A stretch of DNA of 64,000 bases from Saprospiraceae bacterium (GTDB lineage Bacteria > Bacteroidota > Bacteroidia > Chitinophagales > Saprospiraceae): contig JANQPA010000065.1 in the NCBI GenBank assembly GCA_028285545.1, forward strand, positions 36,876-100,875, read 5' to 3'. Positions 52,362 to 61,049 of this stretch are shown here, one piece after another (within the stretch, counting starts at the first letter, position 1; each line of letters starts with the position of its first letter). Position numbers and translations under genes: made by a program. The notes below the pieces were generated by a model, which searched no databases, was not told the DNA's origin, and saw only the letters and a list, made by a program, of their open reading frames with translations.

Positions 52362-53669
52362 CTAATCATTCTTTATGGTTTTTTCTATTCGAATGGCCTT
52401 ATCGCCACTTTCCCACTCAAAACCTATAATTTTTCCGGATTCTTTTTCTCTGGTAAAAGTTAATTTTTCTAAATAACAAGTGTCATAAAAATTATCCTGA
52501 CCTAATGGTATTAATCTGCAGCCACGCCATTTATCTCCATTTTCATATTCAATCAATACGTTGTTGACCATCTCTATGGTTTCAATATCATCTTCTATTT
52601 TGTAATGTCCTTCGTACTGGGCCAATTCTTCAGGCATTATGAAAAGATCCTCTTTAATGTCAATAATCTTATACTCTTTATCCAGCATCATATTTGACAA
52701 TTCCCAGGCTACTTGCCTTATAGGAGTACTATAATTATTACTTAGAAGCGCAATAAAGATGCCCTCATATTGCCAGATCAAAGAATTATAGCCTGGCGAC
52801 TTGCCGAACGTACCCTGGTTATAAAGAGGCTTAGTGGTTTTACTTAACTTTCCTTCTTGATAAGCCTTACTGAACAGAAAAAGATCTTCTGTAGTGCTAT
52901 ACAAAGAGCCACCTCCAATTTTGATGGATGGATCATAATAGAGTGGTTTTTGTAGGCCCTTTCCTTCCAGGTTCATCATATATCCATCCGCCATATTTTC
53001 GATCAATTGGGTACCAGAATCATGTCCGGAATTTTTCATGCCAGCTGGCTGAAAAATATTTTCTTCTAAATACTTGGCATAGCTAGAACCAGATACCTTT
53101 TCAATGATGAACACTAATAGGACATAACCGGAATTTGAATACGTTTTTTTTTCTCCCGGGTTAAAATCCAGCGGTTTATCCTTAAAAAGAGTGATAACCT
53201 CTTCTACGGTATAATGCTCTTTAGCTATTTGATCATATTGTGGAAAATTATTCAAATGAGGAATACCTGATGAATGATCAATAAGATGTTGGATGGTGAT
53301 TTTATCACCGTTTGGAAAATCTGGGAGGTATTTTTCAATCTTATCATTTAAATGAAGTCCTCCCTTTTCGGCCAGTTGTAATATGGCTAAGTGGGTGAAC
53401 ATCTTGGACAGGGATGCCATCCTAAATTTTGTGGATGGGGAATTCTTTACTTTATGCTGGTAATTTGCATAACCATACCCCTTGTTGACAAGAGTCTTTC
53501 CATTTTTTACAATTAAAATGGTGCCACTAAACAGGTCATACTTTTGAAAAGGAGCAAGGTATTCATCAACTAGTTTTTGAATGCTTTTTAAAGAGGAATT
53601 TGTTTGAGCAAGAAGAAAACTATTTACCAGAAGAACAAAAAAAAGCCAGGCGATTCTTTTACTTAGCAT
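52362..53669 (-). CDS. Secreted serine beta-lactamase-family hydrolase (class C type)
   Basis: 435 residues from the ATG at 53669, which gives a signal peptide (MLSKRIAWLFFVLLVNSFLLAQ). The beta-lactamase (PF00144) motifs are visible: SLSK in FRMASLSKMF (the nucleophile Ser and the Lys), the YSN tripeptide in TYSNSGY and, less clearly, a third His/Lys-x-Gly region. These enzymes act as peptidases, esterases or D-amino acid amidases as often as beta-lactamases. The C-terminal 100 residues (ELAQYEGHYKI and after) are a lipocalin-like DUF3471-type extension. It is likely co-transcribed with the 53727 gene. Confidence 0.88.
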   Translation of the reverse strand: MLSKRIAWLFFVLLVNSFLLAQTNSSLKSIQKLVDEYLAPFQKYDLFSGTILIVKNGKTLVNKGYGYANYQHKVKNSPSTKFRMASLSKMFTHLAILQLAEKGGLHLNDKIEKYLPDFPNGDKITIQHLIDHSSGIPHLNNFPQYDQIAKEHYTVEEVITLFKDKPLDFNPGEKKTYSNSGYVLLVFIIEKVSGSSYAKYLEENIFQPAGMKNSGHDSGTQLIENMADGYMMNLEGKGLQKPLYYDPSIKIGGGSLYSTTEDLFLFSKAYQEGKLSKTTKPLYNQGTFGKSPGYNSLIWQYEGIFIALLSNNYSTPIRQVAWELSNMMLDKEYKIIDIKEDLFIMPEELAQYEGHYKIEDDIETIEMVNNVLIEYENGDKWRGCRLIPLGQDNFYDTCYLEKLTFTREKESGKIIGFEWESGDKAIRIEKTIKND

Positions 53670-53726
53670 AGTGCATTTAAAATTTTTTAAAAACCTTAAT
53701 TCATCCAAGTTGCGAGGCAAGTTGAG

Positions 53727-54899
53727 TTAATTATTAGATTTCTTATAGATGCCATCAAAATTGATGGCCCAGGATTCTTTATCCTGGCTTTGAGTCCAGG
53801 TTTGGCGCACAGACCCATCTTTTTGAGGTACAAAAACCAGGCGATGATAGGTGATGTTTTCTCCATTTTTATCTTCCTTGGTTAGAAACATACCTGTTTC
53901 TTCGCTATAGGTGCCTGCAAAAAAATGGGACATACCACTATTGTCAATCCAATACTGTTCCCATTGGCCTTTAAAAAAGTTGTATTTATTGATGCTATTC
54001 CCATGAAAAGGACCAGGAACACCATAAAAAGATTCCATTACTCCAAATCCACCTGAGACCTTTTGTATTTTGCTTTTCCCTACCAGTTGTTTAGTTGAAG
54101 CGTCAAAAACTTCCCAATCACCTAACCAAAAGTCAAATTCCTCGAGTTTTGCCTGGAACTTTTCATTCAGCCAGGGATTGGGCGGATTAAAAAAAGTATT
54201 AGCAATACTTGTATTTACATTCAATGAAGTAAGTGTATAGGTCCTTAATAATTTATCATTGGAATAAAGGGTCATTTGGGCAGGTAGCATGAGGCCCTCT
54301 ATTTCCTGGTAATCATCAAATCGAGTTTGAAAGGGAATTCCTTCATATTGCGGATCTTCAGAATATTCTTCAACTGCTTCAATCAAGTAAGTATTTTTAT
54401 TCAAATAGTACCATTGATCGTCTTGTTCTTCTTTGGTCATTTTGATTTTGTAGGTAGCTTTACCATTAAAGTCTTCTTCTCCTAAATAGGTAAGAGAGTA
54501 GTTTTTTTCATAAGCAAGGGCCAACTCCTGATAGAACTGTCCCTCCTCTGCCATTTCCTTTGCCTCTCCTGGCGACATATCCTTAACCTGACCATTTGTA
54601 GATAGCCAGCCAGTCTCCCCATTAAAAGATTTAACACTGATGTAATCAGGGGTCAAAAAATCCAAGCGATATTGATTGTTTTCTCGTTTCATAGTGGAAG
54701 TTAACTTTGAAACCCCAACGTCTAGCTTGCTCTCAGTAACCATAACATAGGATTCTACTGACTTCCACTGATCCAAATGAATGGCTTTGCCATGTTCCTG
54801 GATTATTTTTTTCAAATCTATTTTTTGAGAATAGATCGAGGTGGAGACACTCAAAAAGAGACAATAAATAACAACGAGTTTTTGCATACCGATTTTCAT
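53727..54899 (-). CDS. Secreted two-domain protein (LolA-like and DUF1579-like)
   Basis: 390 residues; signal peptide to about residue 25 (SIYSQ). The first domain (about 26-245) resembles an outer-membrane lipoprotein-sorting/LolA-like beta sheet (TMKRENNQYRLDFLTPDYIS, TYKIKMTKEEQDDQWYYLN). The second domain (about 250-385), starting FDFWLGDWEVFD and ending IYKK, matches DUF1579-like proteins with W-x-G-x-W strings. Ligand and function are unknown. Its stop is 57 bases before the beta-lactamase-like gene start, and they may be one transcript. Confidence 0.78.
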   Translation of the reverse strand: MKIGMQKLVVIYCLFLSVSTSIYSQKIDLKKIIQEHGKAIHLDQWKSVESYVMVTESKLDVGVSKLTSTMKRENNQYRLDFLTPDYISVKSFNGETGWLSTNGQVKDMSPGEAKEMAEEGQFYQELALAYEKNYSLTYLGEEDFNGKATYKIKMTKEEQDDQWYYLNKNTYLIEAVEEYSEDPQYEGIPFQTRFDDYQEIEGLMLPAQMTLYSNDKLLRTYTLTSLNVNTSIANTFFNPPNPWLNEKFQAKLEEFDFWLGDWEVFDASTKQLVGKSKIQKVSGGFGVMESFYGVPGPFHGNSINKYNFFKGQWEQYWIDNSGMSHFFAGTYSEETGMFLTKEDKNGENITYHRLVFVPQKDGSVRQTWTQSQDKESWAINFDGIYKKSNN

Positions 54900-55389
54900 T
54901 GATTTGACTGACCGAAAGTATATAGAATCTTACCAGGCCCTGGGTCAAAAAATTATTTGAAACAAATCATAGAAGGATTCAAAAAACCTTCCAGACCCTC
55001 GATCAAAAATTAATTTCGGAAGTGGCTCGAATGAAAATTTCTTTCTGAACGAGTAAATGGAAGGCTTGAAAATAATCCTCGACAAAGTGATCTTACTTTG
55101 TGGTTCTGAAATTAAGGAGAGTACCAGAGATAAGTGATCCAAATAATTTTATGCAACAAATTTTGAACTGGGTTTTTAGAAGCCGTTCTTAGCATTTCCC
55201 TGTCTAAATTTGCTTCGAGAATTGAAGAAATTGGTTCCTTTTAAGGAAACAAGAGTTAGAACTATTATTGGATGAGAAATTGGAAGGTATAGTTGACCAT
55301 CTGGAAGTTTTGTTTGGATAGTTTAAGTTGCACACTATCTATCTTAGATTAAAGTTGATGAAAAACATCAATTTTTGGATCTTTGAGAA
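54900..55389. other. About 490-base AT-rich gap, start of accessory island
   Basis: There is no intact gene. Two near-direct repeats occur at 54932 (CCAGGCCCTGGGTCAAAAAA) and 54990 (CCAGACCCTCGATCAAAAAT). On the plus strand around 55240-55325 an open stretch encodes QELELLLDEKLEGIVDHLEV with no start codon, which could be the tail of a lost gene. The composition is more AT-rich than the flanking genes. Confidence 0.5.
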
Positions 55390-55503
55390 ATGAAGATATT
55401 ACACAAAGAGACTAATGAGTTACATGAGGCAGTAATTGAATTAGTGAAAGATGAGGATTGGGAGATTATAGAGAAATGGGACAGTTTTTGTACACAGAAT
55501 TAA
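55390..55503 (+). CDS. Very small acidic ORF preceding the HTH gene
   Basis: 37 residues from ATG, starting MKILHKETNELHEAV and continuing with alternating acidic and basic residues (ELVKDEDWEIIEKWDS). No family is recognised. It lies 36 bases before the HTH gene in the same orientation, and its stop codon overlaps an 8-bp inverted repeat (CAGAATTA...TAATTCTG, 55495-55512). It may be a small antitoxin or leader-like peptide, or noise. Confidence 0.4.
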   Translation: MKILHKETNELHEAVIELVKDEDWEIIEKWDSFCTQN

Positions 55504-55512
55504 GTAATTCTG
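55495..55512. promoter_or_regulatory. 8-bp inverted repeat before the HTH gene
   Basis: CAGAATTA (55495-55502), AG, TAATTCTG (55505-55512) lie 28 bases upstream of the HTH start. The symmetry suits an autoregulatory operator of an XRE-type protein; this is inferred only. Confidence 0.4.
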
Positions 55513-55539
55513 AAACTTTAATCAAAAAATATTTGGGAG

Positions 55540-56076
55540 ATGAAAGACTCTGAAAAATTATATAAAAAACTAAAAGAAAAATACACAGATGAAGAGATAG
55601 CAGATTCTGTAATGATTCCTGAACAGTTAAGTGAGCAAGAAGAGAAACAAGCTAGGGAAGAGTTTGTGAAGCTTAGAAAGAAGAGAAGACAGGAAATGTC
55701 AGAAAAGGAAAAGATGTTATCAGGGTTATTGAGTCTAAAATACCAAATCAAATCGTATATTTTAAGCCAAGATTTTAAAGAAGATAAAAGTTTTGGAAAC
55801 TTTTTAAAGGCTTATATAAAACTAATAGGGAGGAAACAAAAGGAATTGGCAGAGGAGATAGATATTCATCCCTCAAGAGTAAACCGGATTATAAAAGGGA
55901 AAGAAAAAATTGGAAAATCTATAGCCTACCGATTGGAAAGTCATTCAGGAGAGATCATTCCAGCAATATATTGGTGGAAATTAATGCAAAAGGAAGTTGA
56001 ACAAGAAATATTAACAGAAAGACAGGAGAGAGAACTGGAAAAGAAACATGTAAAAAAAGTGGCTTATAGGGCTTAA
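55540..56076 (+). CDS. HTH (XRE/HigA-like) protein with coiled N-terminal region
   Basis: 178 residues. The first about 85 are strongly charged and helical (KLYKKLKEKYTDEEIADSVM). Residues about 95-150 form an XRE helix-turn-helix: FLKAYIKLIGRKQKELAEEI then DIHPSRVNRIIKGKEKIGKS. The arrangement and the IYWWKLMQKE segment resemble HigA-type antitoxins in Bacteroidota. No toxin gene is adjacent, apart from the 37-codon ORF. It lies in an AT-rich stretch and is followed directly by the attC-like hairpin, which suggests mobility. Confidence 0.75.
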   Translation: MKDSEKLYKKLKEKYTDEEIADSVMIPEQLSEQEEKQAREEFVKLRKKRRQEMSEKEKMLSGLLSLKYQIKSYILSQDFKEDKSFGNFLKAYIKLIGRKQKELAEEIDIHPSRVNRIIKGKEKIGKSIAYRLESHSGEIIPAIYWWKLMQKEVEQEILTERQERELEKKHVKKVAYRA

Positions 56077-56097
56077 TCGGCCTGGTGAAGGCAGCCG

Positions 56098-56164
56098 GCA
56101 ACAAGGGCTATTCGCCATGTCTGCTTCGCAAGTTTGCAGTCACAAGCGTATAGCCCTAGCGTTA
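56098..56164. repeat. attC-like imperfect hairpin between two small genes
   Basis: AGGGCTAT (56104-56111) pairs with ATAGCCCT (56150-56157). The stem continues with CGC/GCG, TG/CA and CTGC/GCAG past unpaired bases. The loop is TTCGCAAGTTT. The outer ends carry AAC (56100-56102) and GTT (56161-56163), the only invariant triplets of integron attC sites. The size (67 bases) is within the attC range. The 7-base core consensus is not met exactly and no integrase is in the window. Confidence 0.45.
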
Positions 56165-56646
56165 TTAAGAAAACAGAAAAACCAGTAGTGGAAGAATTAA
56201 TCAAAATAATAAATGAAATTATAAAATATGGTTTGAATCCAAATGTCGAAATTGAGGATAAGGAAAAGGATTTAGAAATGAATCTCGTCAAATTATACTC
56301 TAAATATTTCCAAATAAATTACGAGTCCGATGAAAATGAATACAAAGTTTTTGACAAGAAGGAATTTTATCCAAATGTAATTGAGAATGTAAAGAGTAAT
56401 TTTAAAGATTTCGGTTGTTATCACTCAATCCTAAACTTGGAAGAAATACTCAAAGAACCTGAAACAGGAACAGGAGACGCAATTGATGATTTAACAGATA
56501 TAATTTATGACCTGCTGGAAATAAAATGGAGAAAAGAGAATAACAGCGAAAATGACGCTTGGTGGTTTTTTGAACTAGTGTTTTATAGTCACAGTCACCA
56601 ACATTTGATAGACCTTCTGAATTACTTAAAAAACAAAAATGGCTGA
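56164..56646 (+). CDS. DUF5063-like protein, 5' end unclear
   Basis: About 160 residues from the hairpin boundary. The C-terminal part (AIDDLTDIIYDLLEIKWRKE, then NDAWWFFELVFYSHSHQHLI) matches the DUF5063 pattern of DDL-x-D-I-x-x-DL and a late W-x-x-[EL] with H-x-x-H-x-x-x-L. There is no ATG near the expected start: codons after the attC-like site read GTT ATT AAG AAA ACA, and a TTG or GTG upstream lies inside the hairpin. The gene was therefore probably truncated or uses a rare start. Its stop overlaps an ATG of another short frame at 56639. Confidence 0.65.
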   Translation: MKKTEKPVVEELIKIINEIIKYGLNPNVEIEDKEKDLEMNLVKLYSKYFQINYESDENEYKVFDKKEFYPNVIENVKSNFKDFGCYHSILNLEEILKEPETGTGDAIDDLTDIIYDLLEIKWRKENNSENDAWWFFELVFYSHSHQHLIDLLNYLKNKNG

Positions 56647-56698
56647 ATTTAAAAATGAGAATTTAACATCAGAGGATACTTTTTGGCCATACAGATAA
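56639..56698 (+). pseudogene. 19-codon stub starting inside the DUF5063 stop
   Basis: ATG at 56639 overlaps the end of the DUF5063 gene (ATGGCTGA arrangement), a typical coupled start. It encodes MAEFKNENLTSEDTFWPYR, then TAA. It looks like the first codons of a second cassette gene whose remainder has been lost; the AraC gene begins on the other strand 5 bases later. Confidence 0.4.
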
Positions 56699-56702
56699 TA
56701 AC

Positions 56703-57818
56703 CTAAGCATCCTGAGAAGAACCCCTTTTGTGTTGTTGAATAAATGCTGAAGGAGAAATCCCATTGAATTTCTTAAAGGCTCGATAGAAGGTAGCTCTTG
56801 AACTGAAACCAACTTCATAGGCAATGGCCTCAATGGTAAGATGTTTCAAAGAGGAGGGGCTGAGCAGGCTTTTGGCCTTTTCAATACGATATTGATTCAC
56901 CAGATCAGTAAAGCTGGTTTGGTAAAACTGATTTAATGCTTGGGACAACTGGTGACTAGGAATACCTATTAAATTGGCCAGGCCTTCCAATCTAAATGAC
57001 TCTTCCAGGTATGGTTCCTCATTCTTCATGATAAGTTCAATCTTTTGGATAATATTAGTTGCTTCCTGATCCGTCATCGAGGATCGAGGATATTTTAACT
57101 GCTTGTCTAGTACCTTTTTTTCGAATAGATGAGGATTTAAAAAACTTACAGTACTAATTGAATAAGCGAAAGAAGACATAATAAACACCAGAATATAATC
57201 TACTATCCTGCTGATAGCAAAATGAGTGATCCCTAGTGATCCAATAATGAATAATACTACGGTGCCAAGGAAAAAGTAGAATAATCGTTTTATCCAAAGA
57301 CCTCTTTTCCCATTGGTATAATCAGGATTTTGTTTAAATAATTTAAAGGTCCAAAAGGCATAAAAGGCCATCGACAAGAATTGGCCATAACCAATAACCT
57401 TATTGATGAAATGATTAAATGGGATTAAATTAATTTCCTGCCTGAAATATTCCATTTTCCATTCTGCAGAATGAAAATAAAAAGGGGCATAAATTAAAAA
57501 GACCGATATAAAAGGAAGAAAGTGCAGAGGATTGAGTTTTTTGTTTAACAATAAAGCCTGGATGTACCCAAAAAATAAAGGACCAAGCAGATATGGAAGG
57601 GAGACTAAAGAATAGTTGATATGCATATACTTGTATTGCAGCATGTGCCAATAGCATAAAAAGAAAGCCAACATGACCGAAAAGGTCAATACAAAGCCAC
57701 CCAAATATTGATTTGGTAAATAGGATTTCTTTTTTGAAAGCAAAAATAAAAAAGCCATAAGGAGGCCCTGGATGACGGCAGCTGAAAAAATCAAAGTCCA
57801 GAAAAATAAGCTTTCCAT
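56703..57818 (-). CDS. Membrane-anchored AraC-family regulator
   Basis: 371 residues. The N-terminal about 225 residues form seven hydrophobic segments (ending HLFEKKVLD), a membrane sensor domain found in Bacteroidota regulators. The C-terminal HTH_18 domain covers about 265-360: LEGLANLIGIPSHQLSQALN and SLLSPSSLKHLTIEAIAYEV then GFSSRATFYRAFKKF and NGISPSAF. It is a one-component regulator. The divergent region to the small and YeeE genes (57819-58347) may contain its targets. Confidence 0.92.
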   Translation of the reverse strand: MESLFFWTLIFSAAVIQGLLMAFLFLLSKKKSYLPNQYLGGFVLTFSVMLAFFLCYWHMLQYKYMHINYSLVSLPYLLGPLFFGYIQALLLNKKLNPLHFLPFISVFLIYAPFYFHSAEWKMEYFRQEINLIPFNHFINKVIGYGQFLSMAFYAFWTFKLFKQNPDYTNGKRGLWIKRLFYFFLGTVVLFIIGSLGITHFAISRIVDYILVFIMSSFAYSISTVSFLNPHLFEKKVLDKQLKYPRSSMTDQEATNIIQKIELIMKNEEPYLEESFRLEGLANLIGIPSHQLSQALNQFYQTSFTDLVNQYRIEKAKSLLSPSSLKHLTIEAIAYEVGFSSRATFYRAFKKFNGISPSAFIQQHKRGSSQDA

Positions 57819-58347
57819 GTTTTACTTCCTTTAACCAGTTTATAAATAATAAAATATTGGGGACAGAATTCTTAAAGTTTAAAAATCAGAATACTCAATT
57901 GCCGCCAATAAATTTTTGTCAAAACCTTACCTTTTATTGTTAAGTACTTTCCTTCTTTCTCAAAGTTGCACCAATTTCTAAAACATTTGACTCATTTTTT
58001 AAAGGATTGCTTACCTAAAGCTACGGCATAAATCAAACTTATAAGATCTCAATTCGAATTTATAACATTCTCTTTAGTATTTCATCTTTCTTTGAACCAT
58101 GAAATGAAAGTGGAGATATTTCCGCTTTTGCACTCATGAACAATCAAATTTTTACCCAAAAAATCCAATAATGAGAAAACAATTTTTGTGGAGCCTAATG
58201 CTGCTTTGCTCTTTAGGCTCTTTTTTTTCTTTCAAATTGCTGTGGATTTTCGACTGATGCTTTGAAAAGGTGAAGTACTTACATAATCAAGTAGGGCGGC
58301 CTGACTTGTTTGGGTCGCTCTACATTTTATCTATGAAATTTAAAATG
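57819..58347. other. Divergent region with a 28-codon ORF, probable regulatory region
   Basis: 529 bases between the AraC start and the YeeE start. The only open frame of interest is the 28-codon ORF at 58171-58257. Otherwise this is an AT-rich leader with no recognisable repeat; promoters for both divergent directions must lie here. Confidence 0.6.
58171..58257 (+). CDS. Very small hydrophobic ORF, signal-peptide-like
   Basis: 28 residues (MRKQFLWSLMLLCSLGSFFS then FKLLWIFD). It is a basic N-terminus followed by a hydrophobic core, like a signal peptide without a mature part, or a small membrane protein. It lies 91 bases upstream of the YeeE start. It may be a relic of a gene 5' end, a leader peptide or a true micro-protein. 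Confidence 0.35.
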   Translation: MRKQFLWSLMLLCSLGSFFSFKLLWIFD

Positions 58348-58911
58348 ATGGAAAAAATAATGTCTTTTATTATAGAACCCTGGCCCTGGTATGTTGTAGG
58401 GCCTTTAATGGGTGCCACTATTCCCTTGTTACTTTTTTCAGGAAATAAAATGCTAGGGGCTTCCTCTTCTCTGCAACACCTCTGCGCATTATTACCCAAC
58501 AGGATTGATTACTTCCAGTATGATATAAAAAAAGGGTTTTGGAATTTATTGTTTGCTGCTGGGGTCATTCTAGGTGCTGCTCTTACTTACCACTTTTTTT
58601 ACCAGGTAGAATCGGTAAATATTGCGGATAGCACAAAGGAAGATTTACTGGCCTTAGGTATTCAAAATCTGGAAGGTTTGATGCCGGAAGAAATATTTTC
58701 AAACCAGTCTTTGTGGTCTGTAAAAGGACTGTTCTTTTCTCTTGTCGGGGGATTCATGCTTGGTTTTGGCGTCCGTTATGCTGGGGGATGCACCTCAGGA
58801 CATGGATTTATGGGGCTTTCTCAAATGAGCCTGTCGTCTACCATTGCCGTCATTTCCTTTTTTGTGGGAGGAACGCTATTTACCCATTTTGTCCTGCCTT
58901 TTATTTTATAA
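58348..58911 (+). CDS. YeeE/YedE-family sulfur-transport protein, first half
   Basis: 187 residues from the ATG at 58348 (MEKIMSFIIEPWPWYVVGPL), the best family-like start among several in-frame ATGs (58333 and 58345 are alternatives). Four to five hydrophobic segments carry the DUF395 motifs: GPLMGATIPLLLFSGNKMLG and GVRYAGGCTSGHGFMGLSQM, in which the conserved cysteine C-T-S-G-H is the proposed sulfur-binding residue. It is followed 12 bases later by the second half, so the two form a split transporter. Confidence 0.88.
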   Translation: MEKIMSFIIEPWPWYVVGPLMGATIPLLLFSGNKMLGASSSLQHLCALLPNRIDYFQYDIKKGFWNLLFAAGVILGAALTYHFFYQVESVNIADSTKEDLLALGIQNLEGLMPEEIFSNQSLWSVKGLFFSLVGGFMLGFGVRYAGGCTSGHGFMGLSQMSLSSTIAVISFFVGGTLFTHFVLPFIL

Positions 58912-58923
58912 ACAAGAAATATT

Positions 58924-59337
58924 ATGAAACAAACAAAATTCCTGTTGGCCGGAATGTTTTTCGGCCTATTGATTATAAAATCTGAAGCGCTTAGTTGGTT
59001 CAGAATCCAAGAGATGTTTCGCTTTCAGTCCATTCATATGTTTGGCATTTTTGGAACCGCTATTCTGGTCGGGAGCATTTCTGTTTATGCCATTAAGTCA
59101 CTACAATTAAAAACTATTGAAGGGGAGCTAATTACCCTAAAAAAGAAACCTCTTAAGCCCAGGGCGCAGATTTTTGGTGGCCTCCTTTTTGGCTTTGGGT
59201 GGGTTCTAACGGGCTTATGTATAGCTCCTGTTTATGCCCTTATTGGGACAGGATATGCAGCCAGCTTTCTCATTCTGTTTGGAGCTCTTGCCGGAGTATT
59301 TGTGTATGGCTGGAGTAAAAATAAATTACCTCATTAA
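58924..59337 (+). CDS. YeeE/YedE-family sulfur-transport protein, second half (DUF6691)
   Basis: 137 residues with about four hydrophobic segments. LLFGFGWVLTGLCIAPVYAL then IGTGYAASFLILFGALAG is the DUF6691/YeeE-like pair, and the Cys in GLCIAP matches the second conserved thiol. Together with the gene at 58348 it probably moves thiosulfate-type or sulfane sulfur across the membrane. It is separated by 12 bases from its partner and by 11 bases from the small membrane gene. Confidence 0.88.
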   Translation: MKQTKFLLAGMFFGLLIIKSEALSWFRIQEMFRFQSIHMFGIFGTAILVGSISVYAIKSLQLKTIEGELITLKKKPLKPRAQIFGGLLFGFGWVLTGLCIAPVYALIGTGYAASFLILFGALAGVFVYGWSKNKLPH

Positions 59338-59348
59338 AATAGAACCTC

Positions 59349-59510
59349 ATGATTAAGAAAAAAGAATCACTATATTCCTATAACACAGATGAAAAAGATC
59401 TGCTTCCTGTTTATTCCAAATCTCAGCAGTGGTTAATTACAGTGGCCTGTCTTAGTTTTTTTCCTCTTATTTATTTTCTTGGAAAATTGATCATAGAATG
59501 GATAAAATAG
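59349..59510 (+). CDS. Small single-helix membrane protein in the YeeE operon
   Basis: 53 residues from ATG at 59349. A charged N-terminus (KKKESLYSYNTDEKDLLP) is followed by one membrane helix (WLITVACLSFFPLIYFLGKL) and a short cytosolic end. It lies 11 bases after the DUF6691 gene, so an accessory role in the sulfur transporter is plausible. I do not recognise a family. Confidence 0.65.
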   Translation: MIKKKESLYSYNTDEKDLLPVYSKSQQWLITVACLSFFPLIYFLGKLIIEWIK

Positions 59511-59630
59511 TCCATTGTAGATTTATTTCTCAATTTTGAGGACTGCTAAAAAGGTCCTTCCATTCCAATAGGAAAGGTCTTTATCCTTTTGTAACTTTTG
59601 GTGGTATAAAAAGTATCATAAAAAAAAATC

Positions 59631-61049
59631 ATGAAAAAACTCTACCCATTTTTTGCTGCCTGGTTTTTTGTTTTTGGAAATGGATTTGGTCAGGAGGCTT
59701 GTGATTGTCAGGAGGTTTTTGAACAAGTGGTATTGAAAATAGAAGAAAATTATATTGCCTACCATTTAAAAAAGGAAAATATCCAACAGGATTATGAAGC
59801 ACTTATTAGTCAATATGAAAAAGAGTCCTCTAAAACAAGCAATGAGGGATGTACCAAATTAATCCAAAGCTTTTTACGCTTTTTTGAAGATGGGCATTTA
59901 TTTGTTTCTCAATTCCCCAAGCTGGAAGAAGAACAAATTGCAAAGCACAAAGAGAAGTTGCAGCATATTAAATATGATATAGAAAAAGTTTACGCATATC
60001 TTTTGGATTCAAAAAACGACTTGTCTCCTGTAGAGGGACTGTGGACAGATGGAGCATCCAAGTTTGCTATAATAAAAAACAGTAAAAAAGAATGGACTTT
60101 TGAATATGTCGCCATTATCATAGAAGCTCCCGAACAAGAAAAGATAGGAGAACTCAAAATTGGTTGGAATGAGGAAAATCAATTGATGGAAGGCACCTAT
60201 TTTTCTAATAAATATACTCCAAGATACACGGCTCTTTTCGCTCATAATGAATTCACCCTTCTCAGTATTTGGGGAGGAATATTATGGGGCAAAATAGACT
60301 TTATGGATCAAAATTCCCTCCGAAATGCCGTTCCTTTTGATCCTAAATTGCCAAAAATTCAATCCTTAAATGAGGAAACAGTTTTGCTAAGCGTTCCTAG
60401 TTTTTTACTCGAAAAAAAGGTTTTTGATGAAGTCTTAGATCTAAATAAAAAACTGTTGAGTTCTTCAAAAAACTTAATTGTTGATATACGAGGGAACAGT
60501 GGTGGTAATGGTATCTATTTTAATCTGCTTAGTTATTATGCAGACAAGCCCCTCCAAAGCAAAATTGGAAAAGCGCTGGCTTCCAAAGATAATATCAGTT
60601 ATTTTGAGCGATTTGCTAGTAGAGGAAAAAATAATCCCTATGCACCGGTGGTAGAAGATATGAAAAAAAATATGGGCAAAATTGTTAAGGGCCCTCGGTT
60701 TTATACCCGGAATGTTAAACGAACATCTTCCCGCTTGGAAAAGATAATAATACTTACCAATGATGCGAATATGAGTGCTGCTGAAACATTTATCCTACAT
60801 TCTAAAAGGATTAGTGATAAAGTTCTTACTATTGGTCAAAATACTAATGGGGTAGTAGACTACAATAATATTAATATGATTAAAATTAGCTGTGATCCTC
60901 TGGGCATTTATTTTGGCTATCCCATGTACACTTATCATGAACGCATTCCAAAGGATGGTTATAATGAAAATGGTATTGCTCCAGACATCCACAGTGAAAA
61001 AAAGGGCGAGGATTTAATTCAATTTGCATTAGAATATCTAAAGCAATAA
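59631..61049 (+). CDS. Secreted S41 family peptidase
   Basis: 472 residues; signal peptide (to about 21, FGNGFGQ). The S41 fold is visible: LIVDIRGNSGGNG (about 283-295), and TNDANMSAAETFILHSKRI with the catalytic Ser at about 382. The N-terminal half has a helical cap and an aromatic beta domain. It lacks PDZ and DUF6624 domains, unlike the S41 protein at 1446. The last codon CAA plus stop TAA form the first unit of the hexamer array (61044-61049). Confidence 0.88.
   Translation: MKKLYPFFAAWFFVFGNGFGQEACDCQEVFEQVVLKIEENYIAYHLKKENIQQDYEALISQYEKESSKTSNEGCTKLIQSFLRFFEDGHLFVSQFPKLEEEQIAKHKEKLQHIKYDIEKVYAYLLDSKNDLSPVEGLWTDGASKFAIIKNSKKEWTFEYVAIIIEAPEQEKIGELKIGWNEENQLMEGTYFSNKYTPRYTALFAHNEFTLLSIWGGILWGKIDFMDQNSLRNAVPFDPKLPKIQSLNEETVLLSVPSFLLEKKVFDEVLDLNKKLLSSSKNLIVDIRGNSGGNGIYFNLLSYYADKPLQSKIGKALASKDNISYFERFASRGKNNPYAPVVEDMKKNMGKIVKGPRFYTRNVKRTSSRLEKIIILTNDANMSAAETFILHSKRISDKVLTIGQNTNGVVDYNNINMIKISCDPLGIYFGYPMYTYHERIPKDGYNENGIAPDIHSEKKGEDLIQFALEYLKQ

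Noticed and set aside
52362..53669. Antibiotic-resistance beta-lactamase
   Set aside because: PF00144 members with this type of C-terminal extension are mostly peptidases or esterases; resistance cannot be claimed.
55390..56076. Complete toxin-antitoxin module
   Set aside because: Only the HTH partner is recognisable; the 37-codon ORF does not match a toxin family.
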